Below, piece by piece: positions 57,744 through 59,958 of a stretch of 59,958 nucleotides of DNA (position 1 is the stretch's first letter; each line of letters starts with the position of its first letter). Location: contig CAKZPN010000006.1 in assembly GCA_937139335.1 (NCBI GenBank), positions 1-59,958 on the forward strand, in the 5' to 3' direction. A model generated the notes under the pieces. It was not told the DNA's origin. It searched no databases and saw nothing but the letters and a program-made list of their open reading frames with translations. Made by a program: the position numbers and the translations under genes. The DNA comes from an uncultured Roseicyclus sp. GTDB taxonomy: Bacteria > Pseudomonadota > Alphaproteobacteria > Rhodobacterales > Rhodobacteraceae.

Positions 57744-58577
57744 TCAGACGTCCTGCCGATCGGCCGAAAACGCCACCTCGCGTTGCGCTTCGATCGCGGT
57801 GCGCCGCTGCGTCAAGGCAGTGGAGATGGACTCGTAGGCCGTGCTGCCGAGTGCGAGACGGAGAGGAGGCTCGGCGCTGTCGGCGGCCGCGATCATTGCC
57901 GCCACGGTCCGGGCACCATCCCCTTTCAGCACGAAACCTCCGCCGTCAATCGCGCGCCGCACATCGCCGGCCGGGGTGTTGTCGTAGACATCCATCGGCG
58001 CGGGCCGAACCAGACCGGCCCCGAAGTTCGTGGCGGTGGGGCCGGGCTCTGCGAGGATGAAGTCGATACCGAACGGCGCGACCTCCTGCGCGACGGCTTC
58101 GACGAAGCCCTCGATGCCCCATTTCGTCGCGTGATAGAGGCTGAAGTTCGGATAGGCGATCTGCCCGCCCTCCGACGACACCTGAAGCACGCGTCCGCCC
58201 CCCTGACGGCGCAGATGCGGCAGGGCGGCGCGGACAAGCTGGATCGAGCCGGTCAGGTTGGTGGCGATCTGGTGATCTATCTGCCCGTCCTCAAGCTCTT
58301 CCGCCGCACCGAACAGACCGTAGCCGGCGTTGCTGACGACGATGTCGATCCGGCCCATGCGCCCGAAAGCCTCGTCCACGACCGCGCGGAGCCTCGCGGT
58401 ATCCGTCACATCAAGCAACATGGTGGTCAGGGCCTCGCCATAGGTCCGCGCAAGGTCGGACAATGCGTCCTCGCGTCGAACCGTTCCGACGACGCGGTCG
58501 CCGCGGGCGAGAAGCTGTTCGGCCAGTTCGCGGCCAAGCCCCGAGGATGCGCCGGTGATGAACCAGGTCTTGCTCAT
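57744..58577 (-). CDS. SDR-family oxidoreductase (pair 3)
   Basis: The 277-residue SDR begins MSKTWFITGASSGLGRELAE and has IVVSNAGYGLFGAAEEL, VLQVSSEGGQIAYPNFSLYH and the catalytic YHATKWGIEGFVEAV. It resembles the large group of retinol/carbonyl-type SDRs. The longer frame upstream is not used because the cofactor loop begins at the 58577 ATG. It faces a LysR gene across 99 bp. The substrate is unknown. Confidence 0.9.
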   Translation of the reverse strand: MSKTWFITGASSGLGRELAEQLLARGDRVVGTVRREDALSDLARTYGEALTTMLLDVTDTARLRAVVDEAFGRMGRIDIVVSNAGYGLFGAAEELEDGQIDHQIATNLTGSIQLVRAALPHLRRQGGGRVLQVSSEGGQIAYPNFSLYHATKWGIEGFVEAVAQEVAPFGIDFILAEPGPTATNFGAGLVRPAPMDVYDNTPAGDVRRAIDGGGFVLKGDGARTVAAMIAAADSAEPPLRLALGSTAYESISTALTQRRTAIEAQREVAFSADRQDV

Positions 58578-58660
58578 GAGAATATCTCCTACTGAAGGTG
58601 CTCGGCTGATGTAGACCCGGCTCATTGGTGGTATAAGAAGGCCAGTATCGGATGGGTAAG

Positions 58661-58673
58661 TGAGAAACATTCA
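58661..58673. promoter_or_regulatory. LysR-type box between SDR and LysR genes
   Basis: TGAGAAACATTCA (58661-58673) has TGA/TCA ends and fits the T-N11-A form of LysR-type binding boxes, 3 bp before the LysR start. The motif is short and weak by itself. Confidence 0.35.
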
Positions 58674-58676
58674 ACA

Positions 58677-59573
58677 ATGGCGCGCCCGAGCTTGAACGAT
58701 CTCGCGGCCTTCGCAGCGGTCGCCCACCATCTGAGTTTTCGCAAGGCGGCGGACGCGATGGGCGTGTCGCGCTCGGCCCTGAGCCACACCCTGATCGGGC
58801 TCGAGCGGACCCTCGGGGTGCGGCTGCTCAACCGGACCACCCGCAGCGTTTCGCTGACCGAGGTCGGCGCCCGGCTGCTCGCGAACCTCGGGCCGGTGCT
58901 GCAGGACCTCGATACGGCGCTCGACTCGCTTGCCGAGGTGCGCGGAACGCCGAGCGGGACACTGCGGATCAATGCCAACAAGAGCGGGGCCGCGATCTTG
59001 CTGCGCGACGTCTTGCCGGGCTTCCTCGCCGCGCATCCCGAGGTCGAGGTCGACCTCGTGTCGGAGGGGCGCCTCGTGGACATCGTCGAACACGGGTTCG
59101 ATGCCGGCGTCCGCCTCGCCGAAGCCGTGCCGCAAGATATGGTCGCGGTCAGGTTCGGCGGCGATGTCCGTTTCCTCGCGGTGGCGTCGCCGTCCTATCT
59201 GGAAGGCCGCGATCCCCCGGTCACGCCGAACGACCTGCACGCCCACCGCTGCCTCCGCCAGCGTCTGCCGAGCGGAAAGCGCTATCGCTGGGAGTTCGCG
59301 AGACACGGGGCCGAGGTGATGATCGATGTTCCGGGCGTGCTCACCCTGGATGACAGCGACCTTCTGGTGGAGGCGGCGGCGCAGGGACTTGGCATCGCCT
59401 ATGTGCCGGAGGGCACCGCGCGCAACCATTTGACCTCGCGCCAGCTTTTGACGGTGCTGGAGGATTGGTGCCCCCCGGGTCCGGGGCTGGCGCTTTACTA
59501 CCCCCGCAACCGTCATGTCCCGGCCGGCCTCAGGGCCTTCATTGACGCGATCAGGGTGGCCGACCGAAGCTAG
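58677..59573 (+). CDS. LysR-family regulator
   Basis: The 298-residue protein has the LysR winged helix at the N-terminus: SLNDLAAFAAVAHHLSFRKA, then ADAMGVSRSALSHTLIGLER and GVRLLNRTTRSVSLTE. The effector domain follows (GTLRINANKSGAAILLRDVL, then LVDIVEHGFDAGVRLAEAVP and DLLVEAAAQGLGIAYVPEG). It is divergent from the pair-3 SDR gene, the usual LysR arrangement for a regulator of the neighbouring gene. The pattern is the CrgA/YafC-like subgroup. Confidence 0.93.
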   Translation: MARPSLNDLAAFAAVAHHLSFRKAADAMGVSRSALSHTLIGLERTLGVRLLNRTTRSVSLTEVGARLLANLGPVLQDLDTALDSLAEVRGTPSGTLRINANKSGAAILLRDVLPGFLAAHPEVEVDLVSEGRLVDIVEHGFDAGVRLAEAVPQDMVAVRFGGDVRFLAVASPSYLEGRDPPVTPNDLHAHRCLRQRLPSGKRYRWEFARHGAEVMIDVPGVLTLDDSDLLVEAAAQGLGIAYVPEGTARNHLTSRQLLTVLEDWCPPGPGLALYYPRNRHVPAGLRAFIDAIRVADRS

Positions 59574-59645
59574 GGGAAGTCGCGTCTCATGGGGGCGGGT
59601 CAGGAGTTGCCATCGTGGCGCTGGCCGCCGCATTGCACACGCGAC

Positions 59646-59958
59646 CTAGCTGCAGAGCTTTTCCAGAAGCCTTGCAAACTCGGCTTGCTCACGAGGGTTC
59701 AGCCGGGCGAGCTTTTCGCCGTATCGGCGCGCCAGCACGGCGCGGGCCTGTGCGAGCTTTTCACGCCCGTCATCGGTCAGGTCGAGGCGATGCCGACGCA
59801 GGTCCTGCGTGTCGATTGCCCGGACGATGAGACCCTTGGCCTGAAAATTCTTCAGGTAGGCCGTGATCGTCGGCTTCGGCATCGAAAGGTGCCGTGCCAG
59901 TTCCGCCGGGTAGGGGCGGTCTTCCACACCGTCGAGGACGAAGAATTCCTTGGGCTCA
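59646..59958 (-). CDS. MarR-family regulator, 5' end beyond the window
   Basis: The visible 103 codons are the wing and C-terminal part of a MarR-type winged helix protein: YPAELARHLSMPKPTITAYL (recognition helix), KNFQAKGLIVRAIDTQDLRR, HRLDLTDDGREKLAQARAVL. The frame is open to the last base, so the N-terminal helices lie outside the window; a GTG at 59927 is probably internal. MarR proteins often control efflux or aromatic-compound genes. Its target cannot be seen here. The 59574-59645 gap shows no gene. Confidence 0.88.
   Translation of the reverse strand, partial: EPKEFFVLDGVEDRPYPAELARHLSMPKPTITAYLKNFQAKGLIVRAIDTQDLRRHRLDLTDDGREKLAQARAVLARRYGEKLARLNPREQAEFARLLEKLCS

Noticed and set aside
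1..59958. CRISPR arrays, rRNA or tRNA genes
   Set aside because: No regularly spaced repeats, no tRNA cloverleaf ending in CCA-type context and no conserved rRNA stretches were noticed on reading both strands; a dedicated scan was not possible.

Overview
The window is a GC-rich (roughly two-thirds G+C) alphaproteobacterial chromosome segment. Gene content points to Rhodobacterales (Roseobacter/Paracoccus-like): a complete beta-hydroxyaspartate-cycle operon with its IclR regulator, a fused allantoinase/OHCU decarboxylase, DUF3422, DUF1178 and DUF1127 proteins, HemP, and short hairpin-bearing intergenic repeats typical of that order. No rRNA, tRNA, CRISPR array, insertion sequence or prophage was seen. 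The genus is not determined.

Layout. 1-3.3 kb is an accessory, rearranged stretch: the tail of a TAXI TRAP binding protein, a DMT permease, an orphan serine resolvase with res-like repeats, and a chimeric ORF whose front is a peptide-type binding protein and whose last ~65 residues are the C-terminus of a D-lyxose isomerase. 3.3-10.3 kb: purD and xseA, then an IorAB-type molybdenum hydroxylase divergent from a TetR regulator, and an SMR pump. 10.3-21 kb: a five-gene Opp/Dpp ABC importer divergent from argE plus three tandem M20 amidohydrolase paralogues. 21-32 kb: a four-domain periplasmic protein, a tyrosine phosphatase, moaA, a lipoprotein, an acyl-CoA ligase, DUF3422, an SDR and pntAB. 32-34.9 kb: DUF1127, hemP, an HDAC-like deacylase, Nudix, DUF1178. 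34.9-40.7 kb: a glycosyltransferase cluster containing an embedded ccdAB toxin-antitoxin pair and a small ORF that may be frameshifted at a G-run. 40.9-45.6 kb: a Hint-domain protein, a membrane protein and the late steps of purine catabolism. 45.7-51.1 kb: bhcDCBA and bhcR. 51.1-53.9 kb: an FAH-family enzyme, a lipid-kinase-like protein and a translationally coupled phosphoesterase. 53.9-60 kb: three consecutive divergent SDR/regulator pairs and a MarR gene cut by the window edge.

How the genes may work together. The most coherent theme is carbon and nitrogen salvage. HIUase, PuuE-UraD and AllA carry 5-hydroxyisourate to urea plus glyoxylate. The neighbouring BhcA-D enzymes are the known route that turns glyoxylate and glycine into a C4 compound without losing CO2, under BhcR. 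This joins a glyoxylate source to a glyoxylate sink within 8 kb. The Opp importer with ArgE and three M20 hydrolases looks like uptake and deacylation of N-acylated amino acids or peptides. All functional links between neighbours are inference from gene order; no similarity search was run.
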